A DNA stretch of 64,000 bases from Actinomycetes bacterium (GCA_024276495.1 JAJRXC010000058.1:16739-80738); one strand, 5' to 3'; shown: positions 51,658 through 61,822, numbered from the stretch's first letter. Notes: generated from the letters alone by a model not told the origin. Program-made: numbers and translations.

Positions 51658-53648
51658 AAGGCGGCCGAGCCGAGATCGTCGCTCGGCACGGCCGGGTTGG
51701 TGAGCGCGTTGACACCCCGCTGGTCGGACGAGTGGCGATGCCACCAGCCGAACGGGATCGCGACGACCCCGGGTTGGACGTCGTCACTGTGGGTGCAGAC
51801 CAAGGAGAGCGAACCGCGATCGTTGAACACCCGGACACGGTCGCCCGACACGAGTCCCCGGTCGTCGGCGTCGACCCCGCTGATCTGCAGCAGCGGCTCG
51901 GCCTCGATGGGCAGATGATCGTCGAACCCGCCGTAGTTGGCGTTGAGAAAACCGAGATACTGCTTGCGGGAGAGCAGGACGAGGGGGTGGCGAGGTCGGC
52001 CATCGCCGTCGGGGGTCTCACGACCGGCACGGTGCGCGAGCCGCCCCAGGCGCAACCGCCCATCGGCGGTGCCGGTGGGCTCGTCGACATTGGGGCGGTG
52101 GCCTCGGGGAACGGCCAGTCGGCACCAGGTCCGCTCCTGCAGGCGCTCGTATGTGATGCCGTCGAGCCAGCGATGCCCGGAGTCGAGCAACTGCCGGATC
52201 AGCGTCTCGTCGCTGTCCTGCAGGCCGGGCTGGTCGAGCCCCATCGCCGTGGCGAGCCGTCGGAAGATCTCCGTGTTGGGAAGGGTGTCGCCGATCGGCT
52301 CGATCGCCGGTTGGTTGAGTGAGAGGTACAGATGGCCCCAGGCGATGCCCAGGTCGAGATGTTCGATCTGGGTGGTGGTCGGCAAGACGATGTCGGCGTG
52401 GCGGGCGGTGTCGGTCATGAACTGCTCGATCACCACGGTGAACAGATCTTCGCGAGCCAGACCCGCCATCACCGCGTTCTGGTCGGGGCAGATCACCGCC
52501 GGGTTCGAGTTGTGCACGACGAGGGCCTCGATCGGCGGATCCAGCGAGCGGTCCGTGAGGACCTCGCCGAGACGAGCCATGTTGAACCGGCGACGAGCCG
52601 GATCAGCGTCGGCGGGACGACCCAGGGCGGTGTCGAAGTAGATCTGGGTGGACCGGGCGAGACCCCCGCCGACGTCGCGCCAGGCGCCGGTGAGCGCCGG
52701 CAGGATGGCGATCGCCCGCATGATGTCCCGCCCGTGCTCGTGGTGCTCGGGGCCGACGAGCACCCGGATGGCCGATGGACGGTTCGCGACATACGAGTGG
52801 GCGAGCGCCTCGATCCGGGCGGCGGAGATCCCGACGATCGGTGCCGCGAGGGACGGCGTCATCGCCGCGGCGGATGCCTGCAACTCGGCCCATCCCGATG
52901 TGTGGTCCCGGATCCACCCGGCGTCGAGGAGCCCGTCGCGGTCGAGCACGTGGATCATGGCCAGCACCAGGGCGACATCGGTGCCCGGCCGGATCTGGAG
53001 AAACTCGTCGGCCCGCTCCGCGGTGGACGTCCGAATCGGATCGATCACCGTGATCGTGGCCCCCGCGCCGCGGGCCTGTTCGATGAACGGCCACAGGTGA
53101 CGATTCGTCAGATAGGTGTTGGTTCCCCACAAGATGATGTGCCGGGCGTGGACGAGGTCCTCCGGGTCGATGCCGAACGGTTGACCGGAGACATCGGCCG
53201 CCCCGAGCCAGGCAGTGACCCCGCAGAGGTGGCGTCGAACGTCGGCGGCACCGATCGCGGCGAAGAAGCGATCGGCCAGGACCCCCTTTTGGATCACGCC
53301 CTGGGTGCCGTCGAAGGAGAACTGCAGGATCGAGGCCGGCCCCGGTCCCGCGATCAGCGTGCGCAGGTGGTGGGCGATCGCCTCGATCGCCTCGTCCCAG
53401 CCGATCGTCTCGTACTCGCCGCCGCCCTTGGCCCCGACGCGGCGCAGCGGGGAGGTGAGCCGATCCGGGTGGTGGACGCGGTCGAGGAAGCGGTTGACCT
53501 TGGGGCACAGCTGACCCCGGGTGGTGGGGTGATCGTCGTTCCCGCGTAGCCGAACGGCACGGCCGTCGACGACGGTGACATCCCACACACAGGTGTCCGG
53601 GCAGTCGTGGTGACACGAGCCCCGGACGATCCGTGTCGTGCGCATCAT
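51624..53648 (-). CDS. Molybdopterin-dependent oxidoreductase (MopB family)
   Basis: 674-residue cytosolic enzyme with bis-MGD molybdenum or tungsten cofactor. The N-terminal [4Fe-4S] motif is Cys12-X3-Cys16-X3-Cys20-X27-Cys48, in SCHHDCPDTC and QLCPK; the cofactor contacts include LWGTNTYLTN, VIDPIRTSTAERAD, the middle motif LVVHNSNPAVICPDQ and the C-terminal domain with HSDDVQPGVVAIPFGWW. Cys in RRHLCGVTAW is a possible metal ligand. There is no signal peptide and no accessory FeS or membrane subunit. It overlaps the large surface-protein gene by 4 bases (ATGA), which is an unusual neighbour. Confidence 0.9.
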   Translation of the reverse strand: MMRTTRIVRGSCHHDCPDTCVWDVTVVDGRAVRLRGNDDHPTTRGQLCPKVNRFLDRVHHPDRLTSPLRRVGAKGGGEYETIGWDEAIEAIAHHLRTLIAGPGPASILQFSFDGTQGVIQKGVLADRFFAAIGAADVRRHLCGVTAWLGAADVSGQPFGIDPEDLVHARHIILWGTNTYLTNRHLWPFIEQARGAGATITVIDPIRTSTAERADEFLQIRPGTDVALVLAMIHVLDRDGLLDAGWIRDHTSGWAELQASAAAMTPSLAAPIVGISAARIEALAHSYVANRPSAIRVLVGPEHHEHGRDIMRAIAILPALTGAWRDVGGGLARSTQIYFDTALGRPADADPARRRFNMARLGEVLTDRSLDPPIEALVVHNSNPAVICPDQNAVMAGLAREDLFTVVIEQFMTDTARHADIVLPTTTQIEHLDLGIAWGHLYLSLNQPAIEPIGDTLPNTEIFRRLATAMGLDQPGLQDSDETLIRQLLDSGHRWLDGITYERLQERTWCRLAVPRGHRPNVDEPTGTADGRLRLGRLAHRAGRETPDGDGRPRHPLVLLSRKQYLGFLNANYGGFDDHLPIEAEPLLQISGVDADDRGLVSGDRVRVFNDRGSLSLVCTHSDDVQPGVVAIPFGWWHRHSSDQRGVNALTNPAVPSDDLGSAAFHDTLVEVEKH

Positions 53649-56458
53649 CGGGCCGGCGTCGAGGACGGAACGCCGCGTAGCGTGAACTCGACGGCGCCGC
53701 TCTCCGCCGTGAGGGTGATCCCGCGGAGAAGGTCGTCGAGCTCGACCCGGGCCTGGAGCCGAACCGTTTCGACGAGCTCGCCGGGAACGCAGTCCCGTAG
53801 GACGGTGCCACCGACCGGACGGTCCTCGAGGATGTCGACGGTGAGGGAGACGTCGATTCCGTCCTGGTCGACGAAGGTGAAGCCGGCGATCGGAACGGCG
53901 GTGGCCGTCGTCCGGGCGAAGACCTCGAGGGGCCGAGCACCGGCGCGACCGCAGGCGTTGGCCTGGCCCGCCAGGCCGAATAGCTGCCACCCGGCCGATT
54001 CCGCCCGGGCACGGTCCTCTGTCGGCCAGGTCCACCCCAGGCCCCGCACGTTGGTGCCGAACCCGAACGAGTCGTGATGCCGGGTCTCCACTGGGCGGAC
54101 CCGAACCGAGTGCGACCGCCCGTCGTCGGGGGCCGTGACCGTGACGGAGATGTCGGTTCGGACCTCGAGCGAGGGGATCCACACCTCGAACTGGTTCGGC
54201 AGGGTCAAGGGGCGCTCACCAACCACCTCCGCGGCGCGTCCGTCGGCGTCGAACGCCTCGATCGTGACGTTGTAGACCGTGCCGATGCACAGCGGGCGAA
54301 GGGAGAACGAGTGGGTGGGTGAGAGGGTGCTCGAGCGGGGAAGCTCGACCGGGCCGAGGGGGCAGTCTCCCTCGGTCGCGGTGGCGACGATCGCGGTGAC
54401 CGCGAAGGTGACCGGCCGGTCCGCGGTCGCGGTGATGTCGGCGCGGGCCCCCGATGTCGGATCGCCGTCGATGAAGTCGATTCTGGTGGTCATCGCCACC
54501 TGTGGCTGCTCGGACAGGGCCGGTGGCGCGTCGGTGAACGGCGCCGGCGTGCCGATGCGCCAACGAGACAGCCCGCTGCCCGACGAACCGTCGAAACGGA
54601 GCTCGAAGATCGCCTGACCGGCTGTCCGGGTGCCGTCGCGGAGACAACCGGTGCCGAATCCGGAACCGCAGCCGCCCGAGTCGCCGGGCACGTCGGGCAG
54701 CGGCACCATCGCGATCTCGGACAGTCGGGGTCGGCACTCCGACGAACGGCACGAGACCGCGGTGCGGATGTAGGCCCCACCCTGATGCGAGCGGCCGTCG
54801 GAGGTGACCGCGGTGGTGTCGACCCGGATCCCTCTTCGCTCGATCGTCGTCAGCCCGCCGGCGAAGGTGCACAGCTCGACCTCGGGGCCGATCGTCTGGA
54901 GGTTGCCGACCCGATCGGTCGCCGTCGACCCCGGGTCGGTGAGATCGAAGAACTGGACGCCGCATCCCGCGACCCGCACGATCACTTCGTCGACATCGGG
55001 CGCGAGGTCGCGCACCGACTGGAGAACGACGGTGGGGCGGTACGCCTCGGGGGTCGCCACGAGCACCGTCTCCGCGAGCTCGACTCGTCGAGGGTCGAAC
55101 GCCGGCCCGTCGGCGAGCCAATAGACACAGGCGACGTACTCGCTGCCCTCGTCGAGGTCGAGCGCGGCGACGACGGATCGGGAATGGTCCCGAAGGTAGG
55201 GGTAGGCCGGATCGCCGAGGACGATGGAATCGATCGCCGTGTCCGCGACGATCCGGCCCTGTACCGTTCCGTCGCCCGCGAACAGCGACCGCTCGTCGCC
55301 GGCGATGGTGCACGACGCCGGGTCGCGGCCGGGTCGGGCACTCACCGCGACCTCCTGGTCGGGGGTGCGGGTCACCCCGATCAGCAGCTCGGTCAGGCCA
55401 CTCGGCACGACCGTGGTCGGCCGACGCTGCGCACCGGGTTCGAGCCCACCCTCCGCGGGGACGAAGAACGGGATCAGCGATCGGAAATCGGAGGCCGTGT
55501 CGACGCCGTACTTGTCGGTGTACGTGACCCGGGCCTGATAGTCGCCCCTCGGCGGCAGGTCGTCGAGCCGGAGGCAGTGCTGGATCCACGACCGTGGGTC
55601 GTCGGCCGTCGCGGCGTCGTCGGCCACCCAGTCGTTCCAGGCCGCCTCGGCATCGGTGGGGGTCGTGATCTCGACGGTCGTCCACGGAATCGCGCCCTCG
55701 CGCTCACGCCATTCCCGGGTCCGGTACTCGAAGGTGATCGTGGCGGGCCGGTTGGTCGCGATCCCGAAGTCGGCGACGCCCTCCTCGAGATCGCGGCTCG
55801 GGCACTCGGGTGACCATGTGGCGACGCCGGCACCGGGCGGGGCGGGGCGGAACTCGGTGACACCCGCGAGCGCCGGAAGGGAACGCAGGGCCAGGATCGT
55901 TCCCGAGACGCCCTCGGGGCAGCCTTCGCCACCATCGATGCAGGTGTCGATCATCGGGTCGTCGGGCGTCGACGACGGGTCGCCCGGCGGGAACACCAAG
56001 ATGTCGTCGATCGGGGCCGGCTCCGCCGCCGCGGCGGCGGGGCCCGCGTCGCCGGTCGCCGACCCCGACGCGTCGGCGGTTGGCGCCGGTGAACCGGTGC
56101 CGTCGTCGGAGGTCGCCGTTCTGGGCGACACGAGCGGGGTGTCACGATCGTCGGTCGTCGCTGAGAGGATGCCGAACGGGTTCGCGGGTTCGAGCACGAC
56201 CCCGAGGTCCGACGCCACGGCTCGGCCGGCCCGGCGCTGCTCCACGAGCGTGTCGACCGCGGCGCCGACGTCGCCCTCGAAGGGCACGGTCAAGATGACC
56301 GGATCGCCGACGTCGGTGGGGGCCGTGATCTCGGGATCGGTGGGCGGGGCATCGCCCCGGACGATCGTCGTGAGCCCGTAGGCGACGGCGGTTGCCGCCA
56401 CCCCGCCGAGGATCCCGGCCAGCGCCGTCTTCGCGGACGAGGCCGTCTTCTCAGACAA
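53645..56458 (-). CDS. Large surface-exposed protein of unknown function
   Basis: 937-residue protein that I do not recognise. One N-terminal membrane helix (about 10-28) is followed by an extracytoplasmic part with a low-complexity Ala/Thr/Asp segment (about 105-150) and several beta-rich regions resembling Ig-like modules (for example ITFEYRTREWR, DYQARVTYTDKYG, TISVTVTAPDD). About sixteen Cys are spread through it, probably in disulfides. TTG at 56458 is the start, supported by GGAGA six bases before. It overlaps the anti-sigma-like gene upstream and the oxidoreductase downstream, so it belongs to the ECF operon. Confidence 0.72.
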   Translation of the reverse strand: MSEKTASSAKTALAGILGGVAATAVAYGLTTIVRGDAPPTDPEITAPTDVGDPVILTVPFEGDVGAAVDTLVEQRRAGRAVASDLGVVLEPANPFGILSATTDDRDTPLVSPRTATSDDGTGSPAPTADASGSATGDAGPAAAAAEPAPIDDILVFPPGDPSSTPDDPMIDTCIDGGEGCPEGVSGTILALRSLPALAGVTEFRPAPPGAGVATWSPECPSRDLEEGVADFGIATNRPATITFEYRTREWREREGAIPWTTVEITTPTDAEAAWNDWVADDAATADDPRSWIQHCLRLDDLPPRGDYQARVTYTDKYGVDTASDFRSLIPFFVPAEGGLEPGAQRRPTTVVPSGLTELLIGVTRTPDQEVAVSARPGRDPASCTIAGDERSLFAGDGTVQGRIVADTAIDSIVLGDPAYPYLRDHSRSVVAALDLDEGSEYVACVYWLADGPAFDPRRVELAETVLVATPEAYRPTVVLQSVRDLAPDVDEVIVRVAGCGVQFFDLTDPGSTATDRVGNLQTIGPEVELCTFAGGLTTIERRGIRVDTTAVTSDGRSHQGGAYIRTAVSCRSSECRPRLSEIAMVPLPDVPGDSGGCGSGFGTGCLRDGTRTAGQAIFELRFDGSSGSGLSRWRIGTPAPFTDAPPALSEQPQVAMTTRIDFIDGDPTSGARADITATADRPVTFAVTAIVATATEGDCPLGPVELPRSSTLSPTHSFSLRPLCIGTVYNVTIEAFDADGRAAEVVGERPLTLPNQFEVWIPSLEVRTDISVTVTAPDDGRSHSVRVRPVETRHHDSFGFGTNVRGLGWTWPTEDRARAESAGWQLFGLAGQANACGRAGARPLEVFARTTATAVPIAGFTFVDQDGIDVSLTVDILEDRPVGGTVLRDCVPGELVETVRLQARVELDDLLRGITLTAESGAVEFTLRGVPSSTPAR

Positions 56459-57539
56459 AGCAGTCTCCGATCTCTCTGACTGTCACCGACAGTTGGGTCG
56501 TCGCCTCGTTGCCGGCCTCGTCGAGCGCGGTGACGGTGATCGCGATGGCGTGATCGAACGGCGCGGTGCTCGTCGGATCCCATGCCCCTGGTGCGTAGGG
56601 GCCGATCGTGGTGCGATAGACGTCGCCGGTTCTCGTCATCGGGCGGGATCGCGGGCCGTCGGGGTCGGTCCAGGTGGCGGTCACCGACGACACTCCGACG
56701 TCGTCCGTGGCGGTGACCGAGATCGTCGATTGACGAGCCGTGCCCGCGGGGCAGGAGATCCCGAGCCCGTCCTGTTCCCATATCGGGTCGGCGCTCGTTC
56801 CCGCGGCCGTCAGCAGTGGCGTCGTCGTGTCGGGCGGCGGCACCGTCGTGGTCGTGCTCGTGGTGCTCGTCGTGGTCGTCGTCGTGGGGGCCGTGGTGGT
56901 GGTGCTCGTCGTTGTCGGGGCCGTCGTCGGGGCCGTCGTCGTGCTCGGCGGCGCGGTCGTCGTCGACGTCGGGAGCTGCGCGTCGACGGTCGTGGTCGTC
57001 GACGACGAGGGGGCCGTCGTGACGACCGTCGTCGGTTCGGGAGCATCGTCGGCGTTCGTGGCTCGTTGGATCCCCGTGTCGTCGCAGTTCTGCTCGGGCA
57101 GCGAGCCCAGCTCGTCGTCGGCGGCGACCGCGGCGGCCGCGACGAAGACACGTTCGTTGGTCCCGCGGACGTTTCGAACCGCCAGCCACGACCCGGACCG
57201 GCCGATGATCAGCACGCGGTCGCCCCGCTGCAGTGAACCGACCTCGACCGAGCCCGGACAGGCGTACGACGTCACCGCCTGCGCCCCGGCCGCAACGCCG
57301 ACCGTGCCGGACGGCGGCTCGCCGGCGGACCAGCCCAGCGCGGTGCCGAGCCCGGCGCCGGCCACGACGGTGACGGCCACGACGGGCAACAGGCGCCGGA
57401 GAAACCCGGGCCCGGACGGGAAAGGTGATGTCGGCCCGGCCGCGGCCCGGGCGATGAGCTCGTCGGCGAGACCAGCCGGTGCGTCGACCGGCTCGATCGC
57501 ATCGCGGATCGCGCGGCGCAGCTCGTCGTCGGTGCTCAT
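56451..57539 (-). CDS. Anti-sigma-like membrane protein with SH3-like and Ig-like domains
   Basis: 362-residue single-pass membrane protein. A cytoplasmic N-terminus of about 45 residues (MSTDDELRRAIRDAIEPVDAP) could bind the sigma factor, then a helix (about 48-68), an SH3-like module (about 88-135, VEVGSLQRGDRVLIIGRSGSWLAVR), a long Thr-rich linker with runs of T and P (about 165-252), and a C-terminal Ig/cadherin-like domain. The ATG overlaps the stop of the sigma gene. No zinc-type HxxxCxxC anti-sigma motif is present, so the anti-sigma role rests on layout and position. Confidence 0.75.
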   Translation of the reverse strand: MSTDDELRRAIRDAIEPVDAPAGLADELIARAAAGPTSPFPSGPGFLRRLLPVVAVTVVAGAGLGTALGWSAGEPPSGTVGVAAGAQAVTSYACPGSVEVGSLQRGDRVLIIGRSGSWLAVRNVRGTNERVFVAAAAVAADDELGSLPEQNCDDTGIQRATNADDAPEPTTVVTTAPSSSTTTTVDAQLPTSTTTAPPSTTTAPTTAPTTTSTTTTAPTTTTTTSTTSTTTTVPPPDTTTPLLTAAGTSADPIWEQDGLGISCPAGTARQSTISVTATDDVGVSSVTATWTDPDGPRSRPMTRTGDVYRTTIGPYAPGAWDPTSTAPFDHAIAITVTALDEAGNEATTQLSVTVREIGDCFV

Positions 57540-58171
57540 GATTCGTCCTCCTGCCTCTCGGCGAGCGCGGTTCCGAGAGTGGCCCGGGCCCGATGGAGTT
57601 GGGTCTTGACCGTGCCGGCGGTGATCTCCATCAACGTGGCGATGTCGGCGACAGACGTGTCGAGGTAGTAGTGGAGCAGCACGATCTCTCGTTGGCGTTC
57701 GGGAAGCCGGCGGATCGCGGCTCGAACATCGGCACGTTCGGCGGCTCCCTCGGGCTCGGGAACATCGGGCCCATCCAGCCGCTCGACCGCTCGATCCTCG
57801 GCCCGGGAGCGACGGTGACGGCCACGGACCTCGTTGGTGGCGACCACCGTGACCCACGCGGCGAGCGAGTCCGGTTCGTGGTGCGCGGTGACGATCTTCA
57901 CGATCGCGTCCTGGACTCCGTCCTCCGCGGCGTGGCGGTCGCCGGTCGCGAGGGCGACTGCCGCCACCACCTTGCCGTACTCGCGCTCGACGAAGCGGGT
58001 GATGCGGGCCGCGATGGTCGACTCGTCGGCCGTCGGCATCGGTCCGGGGGTCGACGTCACCGGCGCACCCACGAGTGTCTGCATGCCTCTTGATGCACGA
58101 GGGCCCCTCTCCGGTTGACAACCCGACCAGAACTTCTCCGCGGCCGATCCCGTCCTCTGTCGGTCGGGCAT
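57536..58171 (-). CDS. ECF sigma-70 factor
   Basis: 211-residue extracytoplasmic-function sigma factor. Region 2 begins near RITRFVEREYGKVVAAVALATGD and includes AEDGVQDAIVKIV; region 4 is LPERQREIVLLHYYLDTSVADIATLMEITAGTVKTQLHRARATL. The ATG at 58171 has GAGGTGA five bases upstream; in-frame ATGs at 58084 and 58039 would give shorter proteins that lack only the unconserved N-terminus. It should direct transcription of its own operon, which ends in the molybdopterin oxidoreductase. Confidence 0.9.
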   Translation of the reverse strand: MPDRQRTGSAAEKFWSGCQPERGPRASRGMQTLVGAPVTSTPGPMPTADESTIAARITRFVEREYGKVVAAVALATGDRHAAEDGVQDAIVKIVTAHHEPDSLAAWVTVVATNEVRGRHRRSRAEDRAVERLDGPDVPEPEGAAERADVRAAIRRLPERQREIVLLHYYLDTSVADIATLMEITAGTVKTQLHRARATLGTALAERQEDES

Positions 58172-58233
58172 CGGTCACCTCGATCGGTGACGGCCACGGA
58201 TAGTCTCGGTCCATCGCGACCCGGGAGGGCGGA

Positions 58234-59268
58234 TTGGCCGACGAGAACGCCGAGACTCCGGTTCTCGGGCATGGTCCCTGGGTCGATGTGCATTCCCATC
58301 CCGGGCGCTGCTTTCTCGGTGGCCTCGACCCGTCGTCGCCGTTCGTCGCCCTTCTCGGTGCCGAGGAGTCGCGTTCTCGCGTGTGGTCGTCGGTGGAGGG
58401 TGAGGTGGCGGTCGTCAACGCGTCGACCGTCGGTGACCTCGCGGTGCTGGGGGTCCGATCCGACGGTGGACTCCACGCATCACGACCCTTCGAACCCGGC
58501 GAGGCGACGCAGGACCACGCCCGCCAGATGCGGGCGCTCGGCGGTCTCTTCACCGACGGGACGATCCGGCCCGTGCTCGACCCGGCCGATGTCCGACCGG
58601 TCGCGCCCGGAACCGAACCGGGGGTGTTCTTGAGCTGCGAGGGAGGCGACTTCCTCGACGGCCGCCTCGGCGGTGTCGCCGATGCCCACGCCGCCGGCAT
58701 CCGAGCGGTCACGCTGGTCCACTATCGGGTCAACGAGCTCGGCGACATCCAGACCGAGGATGCCGTCCACGGGGGTCTCACCGGATTCGGCCGCGAGGTC
58801 GTGACCGAGATGAACCGGCTCGGAATGATCGTGGACCTCGCCCACGCCACATTCGCGGCGACGGTCGCGGCGCTCGAGGTGTCCACCCGGCCGATCATGA
58901 TCTCGCACAGTCACCTCGCCCGTCCCGGTTCCACCCATCCGCGTCTGCTGTCCGAGGAACACGCCCGGGTCGTCGCCGACGCCGGCGGACTGATCGGCGC
59001 CTGGCCGGCCGGGATCGAGCTCACGACCCTGACCGAGTACTGCGAAGAGATCTGCCGGCTGGTCGACGTCGTCGGCGTCGACCATGTCGCGATCGGCACC
59101 GATCTCGACGCGAACTACCGTCCGGTGCTCACCGACTACCGCCAGTTCCCCCAGGTCGCGTCCGGGTTGGCCGATCTCCAGATGTCGTCGACGGAGATCG
59201 ATCAGGTGCTGGGCGGAAACTTCGTCACCTTGTTCACCGCCGTCACCGGAGCGCAGCCGCGAACGTGA
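58234..59268 (+). CDS. Membrane dipeptidase (peptidase M19) family
   Basis: 344-residue zinc peptidase of the renal dipeptidase family. Metal sites: WVDVHSHPG near the N-terminus (His-x-His), Glu in SCEGGDFL, His in ISHSHLARPGS and Asp in IGTDLDANY. There is no signal peptide, so it probably acts in the cytoplasm, perhaps on D-amino-acid or other small dipeptides. The TTG start is supported by GGGAGGG five bases before it. The 3' end overlaps the mannosidase gene on the other strand by 26 bases. Confidence 0.85.
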   Translation: MADENAETPVLGHGPWVDVHSHPGRCFLGGLDPSSPFVALLGAEESRSRVWSSVEGEVAVVNASTVGDLAVLGVRSDGGLHASRPFEPGEATQDHARQMRALGGLFTDGTIRPVLDPADVRPVAPGTEPGVFLSCEGGDFLDGRLGGVADAHAAGIRAVTLVHYRVNELGDIQTEDAVHGGLTGFGREVVTEMNRLGMIVDLAHATFAATVAALEVSTRPIMISHSHLARPGSTHPRLLSEEHARVVADAGGLIGAWPAGIELTTLTEYCEEICRLVDVVGVDHVAIGTDLDANYRPVLTDYRQFPQVASGLADLQMSSTEIDQVLGGNFVTLFTAVTGAQPRT

Positions 59269-61822
59269 CCCGGATCGTGCGCGTCTGACGGGCGCCGACG
59301 TTCAGCGTCACCGTCCGCCCGGCCACGTCGATCTCGCCGCCGTCGTCGGACTCGTCGAGCCGGGCCGAGCACACCCCGGTCACGGCGAGCCCGAGCTCGA
59401 TGCCGACGCGCCGTTCGTGGTCGGTGGGATTGAGGATCCTCAACACCGTGTCGGTGCCCGCCGCCGCGGGTTTGACGGCGCTCACCACGATCTCGTCGTC
59501 GTCGATCTCGATGAGTGAACGGCCCTCGTCGAGAAGGGGACGGGGACCGCCGATGACCCCCCGCAGCACCGGACCTCCCGCGGCGAGCACGCGCCGGGCG
59601 CGGTCGACCGACAGGCCGATCTCGGTGGTGATCTCCTCCAGACACTGGGCCGCGGGGGTCTCCATCACCGGCCCCGCCGGGAGGGGCCGAGTCGCGAGGT
59701 CATGGCGGGCGAGCCAGCCGACGGCGCGCACGAGCGTCAACAGCAGCGTGCCGTCGGGGCGAACCTCGGCTTCGGGCAGGCCGGGTGCGGTGACGGTGAG
59801 CCCGTTCACCGAGACCCCGCCCTGGCTGCAGAACGTGCTGGGTGCCGGGTGGACCCAGCCCTCGTCGTCGGGTGGTGCCGTCGACCTGGTGACGACATCG
59901 AAGGTCGTGGATGCCTCGAACTCGCCGGTGGCGAGCCCGGTCGGGAAGACCAGACGGAGCCGATGGTCGCGCGCCGCGTTGTCCAACGTGGTCGACACCC
60001 GGACCCCGGGGACCCCGCGGGCGACGGTGATCTCGAGGCGAGAGCGGATCTCGACGGTCTCATCGGTTCGGGCCGACCGGTCGTCGGTGAGCCCCGTGGG
60101 AAGCCGATAGTGGCGATCCACCAGGAGACGGGAGATGCCCGACTCGTGACGGCGACGTTCGACGGTGACCCGTTCGGGCACGAGCGTGCGCTCGTCGCTG
60201 ACCGGGTCGAAGTCGTAGCTGTCGCCGCGGTCGCCGACATCCTCGACCCCGAAGAGACCCGACCACCGGCCCTCGCCGGTCTCGAGGGTCACCGTGCCAT
60301 CACCCTCGACGGCGACGCGGATGTCGGATGACGTGATCTCCCGACCGTCGTCGAGCGTGTCCTGCGCCGCGGCGGCCCGGACGAGTGTGTAGCGACGACA
60401 GCCGTAGGCGGGCACATCACGGGCGATGAACTCGACGTCGAACACGGCCTGGTGGGGGAACCAGCGAACCCGGGTGGGGTCGTCGGACTCGATCACCCGG
60501 ACCGGCGTGTCGTCGATCGTGAATCCGAGACCGTCCGCCCCGACCTCGACGACGGCGTGGAGCACAGGGACTCCGACGCGGAGGGCGAAGGCGGGATGGG
60601 CGTCGACGGGCACGCGCACGACGCCGGTCGCCCGACGCGCCGACGCGTTGAAGACGACGACCTCCAGCTCGTCGACACCGGGAAGGTCGCGGTCGACGGG
60701 GCGTCCCGCGAGTCGCTGGAGCAACCGATCGACCGTCTCCCCGGCGAGACCTTCGGCGTCGTCGAAGCGGGCCCGCATCCGTTCGTGGACCGCGTCGATC
60801 GAGCAACCACAGATCGAGTCGTGCGCCTGGTTGAGCAGGAGCGAGCGCCACGCTTCGTGCAACGACGGCGATTCGTCGGGAAGCCCGAGCGCCCGGCCGA
60901 GGGCCGCCCACGGTTCGGCCCACCGCTGCAGCAGGTCCTCGATCTCCCGATTGCGGATCTTCAACGGCATGCGGGTCGACCAGACCCCGGGCAGCAGGTT
61001 CGCGATCCGGCCTCCCACCAGCTCGCCGGTGAACTCGCCCCGGCCGCGGGTGGTCGTCGCCGCCACCGCGTCGTCGAGGGTGCCTCGAACCACGGGTCGG
61101 GAGATCGCCGCCGAGACGGCACCGACGAGATCGCCGATCCCGGGATCCGGCCGGGTGTGGTCGAAGCCGTTCATGACGATCGCCGGGTCCTCGCCGGCCT
61201 CGTGCAGGCGCGTGATGACGCCCGCCAGGCCGGCGACCGCCTCGGCGCGGTCGTGCGGAGGGCGCGACGCGGCGAAGTAACCCGAGGTGAGGTGAAACAC
61301 GTCGATCGTGGTGCCGTCGGGGCCACGCCATCGCCAGCGCGGCCCGAGGGCGTCGAGCTCGTTGCCGTTGCCGCGCCAGTGCACGAACCCCTCGAGGCCG
61401 AAGCCGGCGAACAGGAGTGGGAACTGGGCCGGATGGCCAAAGGAGTCCGGCACGTAGGCGACGCGTGAGACCGGACCGAACGCCTCCTCGGCCCGGCGCC
61501 CCTCGAGCAGGTTGCGAACGTGGGCCTCGCCCGACGGCAGCAACGAGTCGGGCTGCACGAACCACGGACCGATCGCGAGGCGGCCGGCCCCGATCTGTGC
61601 GACGAGCTCGGCCCGGCGATCGGGCCGTACGACGAGATAGTCCTCGAGCACCACGGTCTGCCCGTCGAGCAGGAAGCGGTAGTCGTCCTCGCTCGCCGCC
61701 AGATCGAGGACCTGGTCGATCGCGTCGACCAGTCGCGCCCGGAAGCCCTGCATCGTGCGGTACCACTCCCGGTCCCAATGGAAATGCGAGACGATGAAGA
61801 CCCCGGCCCGGTCCGGCTCCAT
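59243..61822 (-). CDS. Glycoside hydrolase family 38 alpha-mannosidase
   Basis: 859-residue exo-mannosidase of GH38. Zinc ligands and catalytic sites: SHFHWDREWYRT near the N-terminus (His, Asp), the nucleophile Asp in YVPDSFGHPAQFP, and LLNQAHDSICGCSIDAVHER (His, Asp) about 325-345. The C-terminal half has the beta-rich domains of the family. No signal peptide; relatives such as MngB cleave mannosyl-glycerate in the cytosol. It starts at ATG 61822 in a TGATG overlap with the amine oxidase. No sugar transporter is next to it, so the substrate is open. Confidence 0.9.
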   Translation of the reverse strand: MEPDRAGVFIVSHFHWDREWYRTMQGFRARLVDAIDQVLDLAASEDDYRFLLDGQTVVLEDYLVVRPDRRAELVAQIGAGRLAIGPWFVQPDSLLPSGEAHVRNLLEGRRAEEAFGPVSRVAYVPDSFGHPAQFPLLFAGFGLEGFVHWRGNGNELDALGPRWRWRGPDGTTIDVFHLTSGYFAASRPPHDRAEAVAGLAGVITRLHEAGEDPAIVMNGFDHTRPDPGIGDLVGAVSAAISRPVVRGTLDDAVAATTTRGRGEFTGELVGGRIANLLPGVWSTRMPLKIRNREIEDLLQRWAEPWAALGRALGLPDESPSLHEAWRSLLLNQAHDSICGCSIDAVHERMRARFDDAEGLAGETVDRLLQRLAGRPVDRDLPGVDELEVVVFNASARRATGVVRVPVDAHPAFALRVGVPVLHAVVEVGADGLGFTIDDTPVRVIESDDPTRVRWFPHQAVFDVEFIARDVPAYGCRRYTLVRAAAAQDTLDDGREITSSDIRVAVEGDGTVTLETGEGRWSGLFGVEDVGDRGDSYDFDPVSDERTLVPERVTVERRRHESGISRLLVDRHYRLPTGLTDDRSARTDETVEIRSRLEITVARGVPGVRVSTTLDNAARDHRLRLVFPTGLATGEFEASTTFDVVTRSTAPPDDEGWVHPAPSTFCSQGGVSVNGLTVTAPGLPEAEVRPDGTLLLTLVRAVGWLARHDLATRPLPAGPVMETPAAQCLEEITTEIGLSVDRARRVLAAGGPVLRGVIGGPRPLLDEGRSLIEIDDDEIVVSAVKPAAAGTDTVLRILNPTDHERRVGIELGLAVTGVCSARLDESDDGGEIDVAGRTVTLNVGARQTRTIRVTFAAALR

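Noticed and set aside
56820..57045. Repeat-rich DNA as a mobile or satellite element
   Set aside because: It encodes the Thr-rich linker of the anti-sigma-like protein in frame; codon-level low complexity explains it.
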